Shown piece by piece: positions 41,386-50,644 of a DNA stretch of 64,000 nt (within the stretch, counting starts at the first letter, position 1; each line of letters begins with the position of its first letter). The notes below the pieces were generated by a model. The model was given only the letters and a program-made list of their open reading frames with translations, had not been told where the DNA came from and did no database searches. Origin of the DNA: Rhodobacteraceae bacterium LMO-JJ12 (lineage in GTDB: Bacteria > Pseudomonadota > Alphaproteobacteria > Rhodobacterales > Rhodobacteraceae); NCBI GenBank assembly GCA_021555075.1, contig JAKGBX010000003.1:310001-374000 (forward strand), in the 5' to 3' direction. The position numbers were made by a program, and so were the translations under genes.

Positions 41386-44213
41386 TAGAATTCCTCGCCG
41401 TATGCGATGTCTTTGGGGCCTTGGCCGACTGGGGATTTCGAAGCCGTGTGGGCGGGCTCAGAAGGGCCGCCGGGGGGGGCTTTTTCTATACGCACGCGCA
41501 GGTCGAACCATGCCGCTTGCCCGGTGACGGGATCGGAGTTGGCCCAGCGGCGGCCATCGCCCTTGGGTGGGAGAAGTTCGTTGATGAGGTGGTTGAGCAG
41601 GAAGCCTTTGGTGTTTTCCTGTGCGTCTTCGCTCAGCGCCCAAGCGCCGCGCTTCTTGCCGATGGCGTTCCATGTCCAGACGGTGTTTTCATTTAAGGCA
41701 TCCATGCGGGCGACCTGACATTTGATGCGCCCGTGGGTCGAGCTGACATAGGCCCAATTGTCGTCTTCGGTGAAGCCTTTTTCGTCCCACACCGAGCCGG
41801 GAATGAAGAGTTTATTGACGCCGGTGATCTGACGCAGCCACGCGTTTTGCGACCCCCACGAATGATACATGTGCATTGGGCGCTGGGTCAGGGCGTGCAG
41901 CGGGTAGTCGTCTTTGTCGACCATGCCTTCTTCGATGGGTTCATACCATTCGGGCAGGGGCGTCATCGTGGCTTTGAGTTGATCGCGCAGGTGGTCGGGC
42001 GGTTGGATATCGCCATGACCTTCGGCGGCGCGCTGCATCTTGCGCATCGGCTCCAAGTAGAGGTTGAAGACATAAGGCGCGGGGGCATCGAAGATGCCGA
42101 TTTCGACGGCCCAATCCTGATAATGCTGGTTCCACGGCTTCATGAATTGGGCGTTTTCGGGGATGTGATTGATCCAGAAGCCGCCGTTTTCGATGTATTT
42201 CTCAAGCTGTTTCGGGTTGGGTTCGCCGCGCCCGTTCTTGTCGCCATTGGGGCCACGGAAACCTGCAAGAGGGCCGACGCCAGGACGGCGTTCGTGACTG
42301 ACGATATAGTCGGCATAATCGTCGAATTTCTGGGAGCCGTCATCGTTGACGAAACCGGGCAGGCCGAGACGTGCGCCGAGATCACAGAGGGCGGATTGGA
42401 AGCCTTTGACGTCGCGGTCGGGTTCAACCACGGGCCAGCGTATGGAGTCGGCGGCGGCTTCGGCTTCGCAGATCGGGCGATCGAGAAGGGAGATGCAATC
42501 GTGACGCTCCAGATAGGTGGTGTCGGGTAGGATGAGATCAGCGTAGGCGACGGTTTCCGAGCTGTAGGCATCAGAATAGATGAAGTGCGGGATGACGTAT
42601 TCGCCGTTTTCATCCTTGTCGGTCAGCATCTTGATGACTTGGCTGGTGTTCATGGAAGAATTCCACGCCATGTTGGCCATATACATGAACAGCGTGTCGA
42701 TCTTATAGGGGTCGCCCGCGTGGGCGTTGGAAATGACCATGTGCATGAGGCCATGCGCCGAGAACGGGTTTTCCCACGTAAAGGCCTTGTCGATGCGCTT
42801 GGCGCTGCCATCCTCGTTGATCAGAAGGTGTTCGGGACCCAAGGGATAGCCCAAGTGCGGGCCGTCGAGCGGCTTGCCGGGCTGCGCACCTGCGTGGGGT
42901 TTTGGGTGACTTTCGGGCGGTTTGGGGTAGGGCGGTTTGAAGCGGAAGCCGCCGGGGACTTCGACGCTGCCCAGGAGGATTTGCAGGATGTGCAGCGCGC
43001 GGCAGGTTTGAAAGCCGTTGGAATGGGCGCTGATGCCGCGCATGGCGTGGAAAGAGACCGGGCGGCCGGTCATTTTCTCGTGCTTTTCGCCCTTCCAGTC
43101 GGTCCAAGGGATATCGAGGGTGATCTCCTCGTCAAAGGCGACGCGGGCCAGTTCAGCGGCGGTTGCGCGGATTTTTTCAGCCGTGAGGCCGCATTTTTCG
43201 GCAGCGTTTTCAGGGGCGTATTGCGGGTCGAGGTATTTTTCGGCCAAGAGTTGAAAGGCGGGTTTGTAGGTGACGCCAGCGCGGCGGATATGACCCGCGA
43301 GATCGGGTTTGACGCCCGGCGCATCAAAAGGCACCGGTTTGCCGTTGGTGCGGTCGATGATCAGCGCCTTGCCGTCGGAGTCGCGCAAAAAGAGGCCGAA
43401 ATCGGGGTTGGTTTGGTCGGTGTTCACTAGGAAACCGGCATTGGTGTAGCGGGTGAGATAGTTAAGGTCGACTTTCCCGGCTTTGAGCAATTCGTGGATC
43501 ATCGCAAGGATAAAGAGGCCATCAGTGCCGGGGGTGATGCCGATCCAGTCGTCGGCCACGGCGTTATAGCCCGAGCGGATCGGGTTCACGCCAATGATCT
43601 TGCCGCCATTGGCCTTCATCTTGCCGATTCCGATCTTGATCGGGTTGGAATCGTGATCTTCGGCCACGCCGAAAATCATGAAAAGCTTGGTGCGCTCCCA
43701 GTCGGGCTGACCGAACTCCCAGAAGGCGCCACCCATTGTGTAGATGCCCGCCGCCGCCATGTTGACCGAGCAAAAGCCGCCGTGTGCGGCGTAATTGGGG
43801 GTGCCGAAGGCCTGTGCCCAAAAGGATGTGAAGCTTTGAGATTGATCGCGGCCGGTGAAGAAGGCGAGCTTTTCCGGGGCGGTGTCGCGGAGCGGTTTGA
43901 GCCAGGATGTGGCGATGGCATAGGCCTCGTCCCAGCTTATTTCCTCAAACTCGCCCGAGCCGCGTGGGCCGGAGCGTTTCATCGGCGCGTTGAGGCGCGA
44001 GGGGGCGTAATGCTGCATGATCCCGGCCGAGCCTTTGGCGCAGAGCACGCCCTTGTTGACGGGATGATCGCGGTTGCCCTCAATGTATTTTACCCGACCG
44101 TTTTCGAGGTGCACATTGATGCCGCAACGACAGGCGCACATGTAACAGGTCGTTTGCCGTATCTCGTCGGAAACCTTGGGAGAAGGGCGCGCGGCCAGTT
44201 TGCTTTCTGTCAT
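41385..44213 (-). CDS. soeA: SoeA molybdopterin subunit, cytoplasmic sulfite oxidation
   Basis: A 942-residue member of the DMSO-reductase molybdoenzyme family. The N terminus holds a 4Fe-4S motif (Cys23, Cys26, Cys30 and Cys58; CYMCACRCG and GVLCAKGS) and no Tat signal. Later motifs are FFTGRDQSQSFTSFWAQAFG, HGGFCSVNMAA (likely Mo ligand region) and a C-terminal molydopterin-binding fold. With a B and C subunit in order and the dsr locus next door, SoeA (sulfite to sulfate) is the best call. Polysulfide, thiosulfate and arsenate enzymes of this family are usually exported. It is the first gene of soeABC-mrp. Confidence 0.9.
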   Translation of the reverse strand: MTESKLAARPSPKVSDEIRQTTCYMCACRCGINVHLENGRVKYIEGNRDHPVNKGVLCAKGSAGIMQHYAPSRLNAPMKRSGPRGSGEFEEISWDEAYAIATSWLKPLRDTAPEKLAFFTGRDQSQSFTSFWAQAFGTPNYAAHGGFCSVNMAAAGIYTMGGAFWEFGQPDWERTKLFMIFGVAEDHDSNPIKIGIGKMKANGGKIIGVNPIRSGYNAVADDWIGITPGTDGLFILAMIHELLKAGKVDLNYLTRYTNAGFLVNTDQTNPDFGLFLRDSDGKALIIDRTNGKPVPFDAPGVKPDLAGHIRRAGVTYKPAFQLLAEKYLDPQYAPENAAEKCGLTAEKIRATAAELARVAFDEEITLDIPWTDWKGEKHEKMTGRPVSFHAMRGISAHSNGFQTCRALHILQILLGSVEVPGGFRFKPPYPKPPESHPKPHAGAQPGKPLDGPHLGYPLGPEHLLINEDGSAKRIDKAFTWENPFSAHGLMHMVISNAHAGDPYKIDTLFMYMANMAWNSSMNTSQVIKMLTDKDENGEYVIPHFIYSDAYSSETVAYADLILPDTTYLERHDCISLLDRPICEAEAAADSIRWPVVEPDRDVKGFQSALCDLGARLGLPGFVNDDGSQKFDDYADYIVSHERRPGVGPLAGFRGPNGDKNGRGEPNPKQLEKYIENGGFWINHIPENAQFMKPWNQHYQDWAVEIGIFDAPAPYVFNLYLEPMRKMQRAAEGHGDIQPPDHLRDQLKATMTPLPEWYEPIEEGMVDKDDYPLHALTQRPMHMYHSWGSQNAWLRQITGVNKLFIPGSVWDEKGFTEDDNWAYVSSTHGRIKCQVARMDALNENTVWTWNAIGKKRGAWALSEDAQENTKGFLLNHLINELLPPKGDGRRWANSDPVTGQAAWFDLRVRIEKAPPGGPSEPAHTASKSPVGQGPKDIAYGEEF

Positions 44214-45397
44214 CTAATTGCCTCGTTGTCCTAATATTGTATCGCGATAGCTGCATATGAGATTACATTACGCAAGTCTGCGTCCAATTACCAAATGATA
44301 GTTGCGCAGAGCAGTAGGTTTGCTGTCGAGAGTAAGCTGGTCTTATAGAGACTGATATCTGGCCTTATGGAAACCCTGTTGCGGCTCTGTTTTGGGTACG
44401 TTTTCAGCCCTGCGGGTGGCATTGGCACGGCGCCGCGCCGGAGCGTTTGGTTGCAACTGGTGAATGTGCGGCTGATTCGGGGCAAATTGGCGAGAAATTT
44501 GCCTAAAAATTCGGTGCAACGGGGGATGAAACGCGGTTGAACGGGCGTTGGAGGAGGCGGTGGTTGAGATATTTTGGTCTGCATACTCGCTTTCAGCGTG
44601 TTGCCTGGGGAGCGCTTGGGGAGGTGTTGCATCCGGGTGTAAACGGGATGTGAACAGGCGGCAAGGGCAATGGGCGATGGCGGGCAAAAGGTCGGTTTCG
44701 ACGGCCGGAAGCGGCCGGATCGAGGGGGAATTTTGCGCGGTTTTCGTCAGGTCGTGAATTGCGGGGCGAAGTAAAAATCACGTGTTTTCAGCGGGTTTTG
44801 CCGAAAAAAGCGGCGTTATTGTTTCGTGAGCCGCTGCAAGCCGCGAGGCACCGCTTGAATTGTTTCTCAACACGCTACAAGTGAAGGAGGAAGGCCACAT
44901 GAGAGGGCGGAGCCGAATTGTTGGCAAAGCGTCAGATTTGGATGAAGGACACGGATCAGACTGTTCAGCCGACAAATAAATCGTGACCGGTTTGCGCGCC
45001 GAGAGAGCGGCGGTGAACAGGCGGCGGTTTCACCGGTTTTTGCGCCGTCGGGGGTGGGGTGTTTGGAGGGTTTCGATGAAAGATGACTCTCCTTAAAGTT
45101 GAGTGGCGTAAAGACAAGGTTTGACGTGTGGGGGCCTGCCGCCCTATTTTCGACGCATTCGAACTGCTGCGAGACAGACAGATCCGAACCCGTCTTGTGG
45201 GGCTGTTGACGGGCCGGGGCTTGCGCCAGATCGAACGTGTGATGTCTGGGGGACGCATGCGACGACGAAGTGCTAAAAATGGCCCTGCTGTAATTCTGGG
45301 TCATGCGGGATTACGGCCAGCGCCGCGACAGGCGTGATCTAGGGCGTGATTCAAAAGCTTTTTGTCGGTGTCTGCGTTTTCGCTTGGGGATTGTGTT
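44214..45397. other. Long intergenic region between soeA and exoY genes
   Basis: About 1.18 kb that should carry the divergent promoters of soeABC and the exopolysaccharide genes. Just before soeA, AT-rich words CTAATATTGTA and GATTACATTACG (44231-44272) stand out. A small hairpin (AGCGGC...GCCGCT, 44809-44835) precedes a 26-codon frame with a strong ribosome site. Several longer frames cross the area on both strands, but none shows a ribosome site, coding character or known motif. Confidence 0.5.
44899..44979 (+). CDS. Possible 26-residue peptide with strong Shine-Dalgarno
   Basis: ATG at 44899 is preceded by AAGGAGG with an 8-base spacer, the strongest ribosome site in this otherwise empty region. 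The peptide MRGRSRIVGKASDLDEGHGS ends in DCSADK before a TAA stop. No family is recognised. It could be a leader peptide for a downstream transcript or a small protein, or the site may be chance. Confidence 0.3.
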   Translation: MRGRSRIVGKASDLDEGHGSDCSADK

Positions 45398-46087
45398 GTG
45401 AACGAACGTATTGTGCCTCGATTTGATGTCGGCAGGCTGCAAGGCCTGATCGACAACGACAAACCGCTGCGCCGCGGGACAGGGGCGTATCGCCGCTGGG
45501 TCAAGCGGTTGCTTGACGTTGTGCTTGTGCTGGTGGCGCTGGTGCCGACGGTGGCAATTCTTGTGCCGCTGATGGCGATTATCGCGCTTGACGGGCGCTC
45601 GCCGATTTATGTGCAAAAGCGGCTGGGCCGAAAGGGCCGGGTGTTTCACATGTTCAAGCTGCGCTCGATGGTGGCGGGGGCCGATGAGATCCTTGATTCC
45701 TATCTGGAGCGCAACGAAGAGGCACGGGTCGAATGGGATCTGAATCAGAAGCTGAAAAGCGATCCGCGCATCACCCTATTTGGCAGTTTTATCCGCAAGA
45801 CATCGCTGGATGAGTTGCCCCAGCTTTTCAACGTTCTGCTGGGCCAGATGTCGCTTGTCGGGCCGCGCCCGATGATGGTGGATCAGCGCGAGCTTTATCC
45901 CGGCGCGGCCTATTACGAAATGCGCCCGGGGATCACCGGGTTCTGGCAGGTCAGTGATCGCAACGAGACCAGCTTTGCTGAGCGGGCGTTTTACGACAAC
46001 GCGTATTTCCGGGGGATGTCGCTTGGGACCGATCTGCGGGTGATGGCGCGGACCGTGACGGTCGTGCTGCGCGCGACGGGGTATTAA
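45398..46087 (+). CDS. ExoY-type undecaprenyl-phosphate sugar phosphotransferase
   Basis: A 229-residue initiating transferase of the bacterial sugar transferase (polyprenol phosphohexose-1-phosphate) family. One membrane helix ([21 protein letters not shown]) precedes the catalytic domain with [37 protein letters not shown] and [13 protein letters not shown]. It loads the first sugar on the lipid carrier and so starts exopolysaccharide repeat-unit assembly. The GTG at 45398 with GGGGA 7 bases upstream is preferred over an upstream TTG. First gene of the polysaccharide region. Confidence 0.93.
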   Translation: MNERIVPRFDVGRLQGLIDNDKPLRRGTGAYRRWVKRLLDVVLVLVALVPTVAILVPLMAIIALDGRSPIYVQKRLGRKGRVFHMFKLRSMVAGADEILDSYLERNEEARVEWDLNQKLKSDPRITLFGSFIRKTSLDELPQLFNVLLGQMSLVGPRPMMVDQRELYPGAAYYEMRPGITGFWQVSDRNETSFAERAFYDNAYFRGMSLGTDLRVMARTVTVVLRATGY

Positions 46088-46121
46088 GACGTTTCAATGG
46101 ATGGTGAGCGGGAGGCCTGCT

Positions 46122-47333
46122 CTACCGGGATTGCGCCAGCTTTTCATGCATCAGAGCGATTGTGGCATCTGCCCACGCGGGCCAATTGAGCCGGGCCTCG
46201 TAGTCGGCGCGGGCCGAGGCGCGCAGGGCGAAATAGCGCTTGGAATCGGACAAATAGCGCATCGCGACATCGGCGAAATCGGTGGGTTCTGCGTTGGCGG
46301 GCAGGGGGTGACCGGTGATGCCATCGCGCACCGGTACGCCGCCGATATTGCGACACAGCGATGGCAAGCCATAGGCTGCCGCCTCGCAAAAGGCAAAACC
46401 ATAGCTTTCGACGCTGGGCTGCATGAGGAAATGTGCCGAGCGCAGGGCAGAGTCCAGGCGTGCGGCCTCGTCAGGCTTGGATTTGTCGAGCGCGCCGAGC
46501 GCCGTGACATATTCGTTGATGTGAAACTCGGGCGGGGTGCAGCCGATCACGGTGAGGCGGGCATCGACCCCGCGCGCGCGCAGGATGTTCATCGTCTCGA
46601 ACGCCTCGGGGCCGCCTTTGGCAAACCAGTCGCGCCCGATGATCAGCAGATCGAGCGGCGTATCGATGCTGGGAGCGGGCGGTGGCGGGGCCAGGCCGGG
46701 ATCATCGACATTGGCACCCCAGGGAATGACATGCGCTAGGTTGGGGGGCAGGTCATAGAGCGCATCGGCCTCGCGTTTGAGCCATTGCGACGGGCAGATC
46801 ATCAGGTCGAGTGAATTCATCACACGGTGTTCGGCGCGCAGGCTTATCGGGTCGAGCAACAGGCGTGTGAGCAGCGGCGAGCGGTATATGTCGCCGATTT
46901 CTGAGCGTTTGTAGACGCTTGGTGTGGCGTCTGAGGAGTAGACCTTGAGACAGCCGGGCGGTGGGAGGACCCGCGACAGCGATTGAAAGGAATAGGCGCC
47001 AAAGACCACATCGAAGCCACCTTCGCGCAGGGCGCGGTTGACCGGGGCGGCGATAATACGGGCAAGGGCAAGGTGCGCGCGCCACCTGATACGCAGTTGC
47101 ATGCCATCCGGGAGGCCATAAATCGCCTGACGCAGGAGTTCGACACGGCCCCAGTGGCGTGGCAGCAAGGTGACATCAGCACGCTCGGACAGCGCCTTGA
47201 AAATCCGCGCATTGCCGCCGGAATAGGGCTGTTTATGCTTTGGCGAGATGTCGCAGAGATAGGCAATCTTCAAAGCGGTCATTGGCAAGGCCTTGGGCAA
47301 AAGCGAGGTTGGGCGGGTTTCGGTGTCATTCAA
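46122..47333 (-). CDS. Glycosyltransferase, GT4/GT1-like
   Basis: A 403-residue GT-B fold sugar transferase. The C-terminal nucleotide-sugar part shows DLLIIGRDWFAKGGPEAFE, LMQPSVESYGFAFCEAAAYGLP (the EX7E-like region) and RNIGGVPVRDG. It probably adds a sugar in exopolysaccharide assembly. Two starts are possible: the ATG at 47333, used here, or ATG 47282 (MTALKIAYLCDISPKHKQPY), closer to the usual family start. It is convergent with exoY and divergent from the polymerase gene. Confidence 0.85.
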   Translation of the reverse strand: MNDTETRPTSLLPKALPMTALKIAYLCDISPKHKQPYSGGNARIFKALSERADVTLLPRHWGRVELLRQAIYGLPDGMQLRIRWRAHLALARIIAAPVNRALREGGFDVVFGAYSFQSLSRVLPPPGCLKVYSSDATPSVYKRSEIGDIYRSPLLTRLLLDPISLRAEHRVMNSLDLMICPSQWLKREADALYDLPPNLAHVIPWGANVDDPGLAPPPPAPSIDTPLDLLIIGRDWFAKGGPEAFETMNILRARGVDARLTVIGCTPPEFHINEYVTALGALDKSKPDEAARLDSALRSAHFLMQPSVESYGFAFCEAAAYGLPSLCRNIGGVPVRDGITGHPLPANAEPTDFADVAMRYLSDSKRYFALRASARADYEARLNWPAWADATIALMHEKLAQSR

Positions 47334-47623
47334 GCGGTGTCAGTGGGCAGAAATCGGGGGGATTGTGGACCATTCCGTGACAATTGGCGAATGGTCGTGA
47401 CGACAGAGAGGAAAACGTTTGATAAGGTCTTGCGACATATTGTTAAATTCAAGACGAGGTCGAAGCGCCTTGAACGAACGGGCAACGCACGGCTTTCGAA
47501 TTCGAGTTCAGGTTTCATCCTGACCAAGAACCGCGATAGAGAGGGTCGGGTCCGACCCTCAGTTTCAGCAATCCGGCCCAGAGTTTCATCCTGGCAATCC
47601 TTTCCGGAGCAGCACCGCAGACC

Positions 47624-49009
47624 ATGCCCAATACTCTCGCATATCTCGTGTTGGCCGGATGGCCTCTGGTCTCGATCATGTTGTTTCGCAAGCTTGATGT
47701 CGGGCGGGCGATCATCTGGTCGCTGTTGCTGGCTTATCTTTTCCTGCCACCACCGCCAGCGGTGTTTGACTTTCCGCTGATGCCGCCGCTTTCAAAGCAG
47801 ACGCTGCCGCCGGTGGTCGCCTTTCTCATCGTGTTTTTCACGCGGGGGCGCGAGTTGCGGATTTTTCCGCGCTCGAACGTGGTGCGGATCTTGATGCTGG
47901 TGTTTGTGCTCAGCCCGCTGGCCACGGTTTTGACCAACGGCGAGCCGGTGTTTTTCGGGCGCGTCGGACTGCCCGCGCTGCGGCTGCTTGAGGCCTTCGC
48001 GCTTATGGTGCAACAGGCGATGCTCTTGCTGCCCTTCGTGCTGGCGCAGAATTTTCTGGCGCGGCGTCAGGATCAGCGTGATTTGCTGATGGCGTTGCTG
48101 GTGCTGGGGCTGGTTTATTCTCTGCTGATGCTGATCGAGATCCGGCTGAGCCCGCAGCTTAATATCTGGATTTACGGCTATTTCCAGCATGTGTTTGAAC
48201 AGACGGTGCGGTTTGGCGGCTTCCGGCCCATTGTGTTTCTCTATCATGGGCTATGGGTGGCGTTTTTTGCGCTGATGGTGGTGGTGGCGGCGGCGGCGCT
48301 CTGGCGGGGCAGTCAGGGGCGGGTGAAGTCCTTCGCCTTTTTCGCGACCGGCTATATGTGGCTGGTGCTGGTCTTGTGCAAATCGGTGGCCTCGCTGGCC
48401 TATTCGCTGGCACTTGTGCCGCTGGTTCTGCTTGCAGGGAGCCGGACGCAATTTCGGATGGCGGCGTTGGTGGCGGCGCTGGCGCTGGCGTATCCAGCGA
48501 TGAAGGGGCTTGATCTGGTGCCGTCGGATTGGCTGGTTGAGCAGGCGGCGTCGCTGGATCGCGACCGCGCCGCGTCGCTTGATTTTCGTTTTGACAACGA
48601 AGAAGTGTTGATGGAGCGGGCGCGTGAAAAGCCGGTATTCGGTTGGGGAAGCTGGGGGCGCAACCATATCCTTGACCCGGTGTCGGGGCGTATTCTGACC
48701 GTGACCGACGGGCGCTGGATCATCACTATCGGGGTGTTTGGTTGGGTCGGGTTCATCGCCGAATTCGGGCTTTTGGCCTGGCCATTGTTCCTTTTGGCGG
48801 GGCGCAGCCGGGGACTGGGAGGGGAAGACGAGGTGTCGCCATGGATGGGGCCTCTGGCGCTGATATTGGCGTTTAATCTGTTTGATCTTCTGCCCAATGC
48901 GACGATCACCACACTGACCTTTCTGATCTCGGGCATGGCGTTGGGCTATGTTGAAGGGCAGATGCCGCACAGGACGCGACAGCGGCGCAGCTTGAGGAGC
49001 TTGATGTGA
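47624..49009 (+). CDS. Wzy/O-antigen-ligase-like polysaccharide polymerase
   Basis: A 461-residue membrane protein with about eleven helices and a long loop (about residues 300-370, from DRDRAASLDFRFDNEEVLME to GRWIITIGVFGW) placed as the periplasmic loop of Wzy/WaaL enzymes. Its FGWGSWGRN segment resembles the loop motif of O-antigen polymerases. It would join repeat units into polymer. It overlaps the next glycosyltransferase (ATGTGA). Confidence 0.8.
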   Translation: MPNTLAYLVLAGWPLVSIMLFRKLDVGRAIIWSLLLAYLFLPPPPAVFDFPLMPPLSKQTLPPVVAFLIVFFTRGRELRIFPRSNVVRILMLVFVLSPLATVLTNGEPVFFGRVGLPALRLLEAFALMVQQAMLLLPFVLAQNFLARRQDQRDLLMALLVLGLVYSLLMLIEIRLSPQLNIWIYGYFQHVFEQTVRFGGFRPIVFLYHGLWVAFFALMVVVAAAALWRGSQGRVKSFAFFATGYMWLVLVLCKSVASLAYSLALVPLVLLAGSRTQFRMAALVAALALAYPAMKGLDLVPSDWLVEQAASLDRDRAASLDFRFDNEEVLMERAREKPVFGWGSWGRNHILDPVSGRILTVTDGRWIITIGVFGWVGFIAEFGLLAWPLFLLAGRSRGLGGEDEVSPWMGPLALILAFNLFDLLPNATITTLTFLISGMALGYVEGQMPHRTRQRRSLRSLM

Positions 49010-50298
49010 GCGCAGGTGGCAAACCGCGGGTTCTGGTGATTGCCGAGGCGGCCAACCCTGAGTGGGTTTCGGTGCCGCTGATTGGCTGGTCGCTGGCCAC
49101 GGCTTTGCGCCAGGTGGCCGAGGTGCATATCGTCACCCATGTGCGCAACCGCGACGCGTTCTTGCGTGCCGGCGAGGTCGAAGGGCGCGATTTCACCGCC
49201 ATCGACAGCGAGGCGCTGGCGCGGCCGATGTGGAAGCTGGGGGAGAGACTGCGCGGCGGTGAGGGCAAGGGCTGGACCGCTTTGCAGGCGGTGTCGGCGC
49301 TGAGTTATCCTTATTTCGAGTGGCTTGTCTGGCGGCGGTTTGGCGAAGAGATCGCGGGCGGGGCGTTTGATGTGGTGCATCGGGTGACGCCGCTGTCGCC
49401 GACGATTGCCTCGCCGCTGGCCAAGCGCTGTGCGCGGGCGGGCGTGCCGTTTGTTCTCGGGCCTTTGAATGGCGGTGTGCCATGGCCCAAGGGGTTTGAG
49501 GCAGAGCGGCGGCGCGAGCGCGAGTGGCTGTCTTATCTGCGCGCGGCCTATAAGGCGTTGCCCGGGCGGCGCGCCACGTTGCGCCATGCGGCGGCGATTA
49601 TTGTGGGCTCGCGCCATACCGCGAGCGAAGTGCCGCAGCGCTGGCAGGACAAATGCGTCTACATCCCGGAAAATGCGATTGATCCAACACGGTTTTCGCG
49701 CGTGGCGGCGCCCGAGGGTGATGTGTTGCGGACCGGGTTTGTCGGGCGGATGGTGCCTTACAAGGGCCCGGACATGCTGCTTGAGGCGGCATTGCCGTTG
49801 CTCAGGGCAGGGCGGATGCGCATCGAGATGGTCGGCGACGGGCCTATGCTTGAAGGGTTGAAATCTTTTGCCATGTCCGAAGGGGTGGCAGACGCCGTGA
49901 CCTTTCACGGCTGGCTGGCGCATGAAAAAGTGCAGGCGGTGCTGGCAAACTGCCATGTGCTGAGCTTCCCATCGGTGCGCGAGTTCGGCGGTGGCGTGGT
50001 GCTTGAAGCGATGGCGCTGGGGGTGGTGCCGCTTATTGTCGACTATGCCGGGCCGGGCGAATTGGTGGATGCTCAGGTCGGATTGAAGGTGCCCCTTGGA
50101 TCGCGTCAGGAGATCATCGCCGGATTTCGCGCGGCACTTGAAGGCTGTGCTACGGATCGGGCTGCGTTGGGCATGCTGTCTGCTACCGGTCGCGCGAGGG
50201 TGAGCGATGCGTTTACTTGGGCGCGCAAGGCCGAGCAGATAGCGGATGTCTATGACTGGGTGCTTGGCCAGCGCGCCAAACCCGCACCGTTCGGCTAG
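49006..50298 (+). CDS. Glycosyltransferase family 4
   Basis: A 430-residue GT-B glycosyltransferase. It contains FDVVHRVTPLSPT and FVLGPLNGGVPWPKGFE in the acceptor half, and TGFVGRMVPYKGPDMLLEAA, EFGGGVVLEAMALGVVPLIVD (EX7E motif) and PGELVDAQVG in the donor half. The GTG start overlaps the polymerase stop, so the two are coupled. It adds a sugar in exopolysaccharide assembly; donor and linkage unknown. A G-rich repeat block lies just downstream. Confidence 0.9.
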   Translation: MSAGGKPRVLVIAEAANPEWVSVPLIGWSLATALRQVAEVHIVTHVRNRDAFLRAGEVEGRDFTAIDSEALARPMWKLGERLRGGEGKGWTALQAVSALSYPYFEWLVWRRFGEEIAGGAFDVVHRVTPLSPTIASPLAKRCARAGVPFVLGPLNGGVPWPKGFEAERRREREWLSYLRAAYKALPGRRATLRHAAAIIVGSRHTASEVPQRWQDKCVYIPENAIDPTRFSRVAAPEGDVLRTGFVGRMVPYKGPDMLLEAALPLLRAGRMRIEMVGDGPMLEGLKSFAMSEGVADAVTFHGWLAHEKVQAVLANCHVLSFPSVREFGGGVVLEAMALGVVPLIVDYAGPGELVDAQVGLKVPLGSRQEIIAGFRAALEGCATDRAALGMLSATGRARVSDAFTWARKAEQIADVYDWVLGQRAKPAPFG

Positions 50299-50345
50299 GG
50301 CCGGGAGGTTGTCGCAGGCGATGCGCCCGCCCCCTTTGACGAAAG

Positions 50346-50361
50346 CCCACCCACCCACCCC
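50346..50361 (-). other. G-quadruplex-type motif
   Basis: The minus strand reads GGGGTGGGTGGGTGGG, four G-tracts of at least three with single-base loops, the classic compact parallel quadruplex pattern. It lies in the 3' gap shared by two convergent genes. Confidence 0.6.
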
Positions 50362-50475
50362 TTTCGCCAAAGGGGGGCTTGGGGGCGGAAAACCGCTTTG
50401 GGTGGAAGATTTTGAGCCTGGAAATGAGCATTTGGTGAAAGATGAAAAGCGCAGGCCGCCGTCAACTCGCCTGTT

Positions 50476-50605
50476 CTTCATCTTGCCTCAAATATCCAAA
50501 TCCGACGCTGACACCTACGGCACAATAGCCGATTCAGATACTAACGGTTGTACTATCGAGGGCCGAGCGCAGCGAGGCCCCCCGCGACGCCGCAGGCGGC
50601 GCAAG
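50476..50605. repeat. Duplicated 130-bp block, copy 1, with junction repeat
   Basis: Begins CTTCATCTTGCCTCAAATATCC, the reverse of the short junction repeat, then ATCCAAATCCGACGCTGA, a diverged middle, GGTTGT(A/G)CTATC and GGCCCCCCGCGACGCCG with a CAGGCGGCGCAA arm able to pair as a hairpin. Copy 2 is at 54253-54380 in the same orientation. The conserved ends with a diverged middle suggest a structured RNA or terminator element. Confidence 0.7.
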
Positions 50606-50644
50606 ACCTTGGATCGGGTGACGCCGCCGGCGGTGCAAGCGGTT

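Larger units (their letters stand above)
50299..50644. other. Repeat-rich convergent gap
   Basis: 346 bases between the ends of the glycosyltransferase and the acetyltransferase-like gene. It holds a G-quadruplex-type run (50346-50361 on the minus strand), a C/G-rich inverted stretch and the first copy of a 130-bp duplicated block (50476-50605). No gene is supported. Confidence 0.6.

Noticed and set aside
41733-42530. 265-codon frame opposite soeA
   Set aside because: It is the mirror of a conserved molybdoenzyme gene; high GC creates such shadows.
41385-44213. Polysulfide or thiosulfate reductase catalytic subunit
   Set aside because: No Tat signal on the A or B subunit, so cytoplasmic Soe fits better.
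44867-45304. 145-codon minus-strand frame in the soeA-exoY gap
   Set aside because: Low-complexity composition rich in Ser, Pro and Arg with no ribosome site; probably a chance frame in GC-rich DNA.
45001-45397. CRISPR array or tRNA in the exoY upstream region
   Set aside because: No regular repeats and no cloverleaf-like sequence were found here or anywhere in the window.
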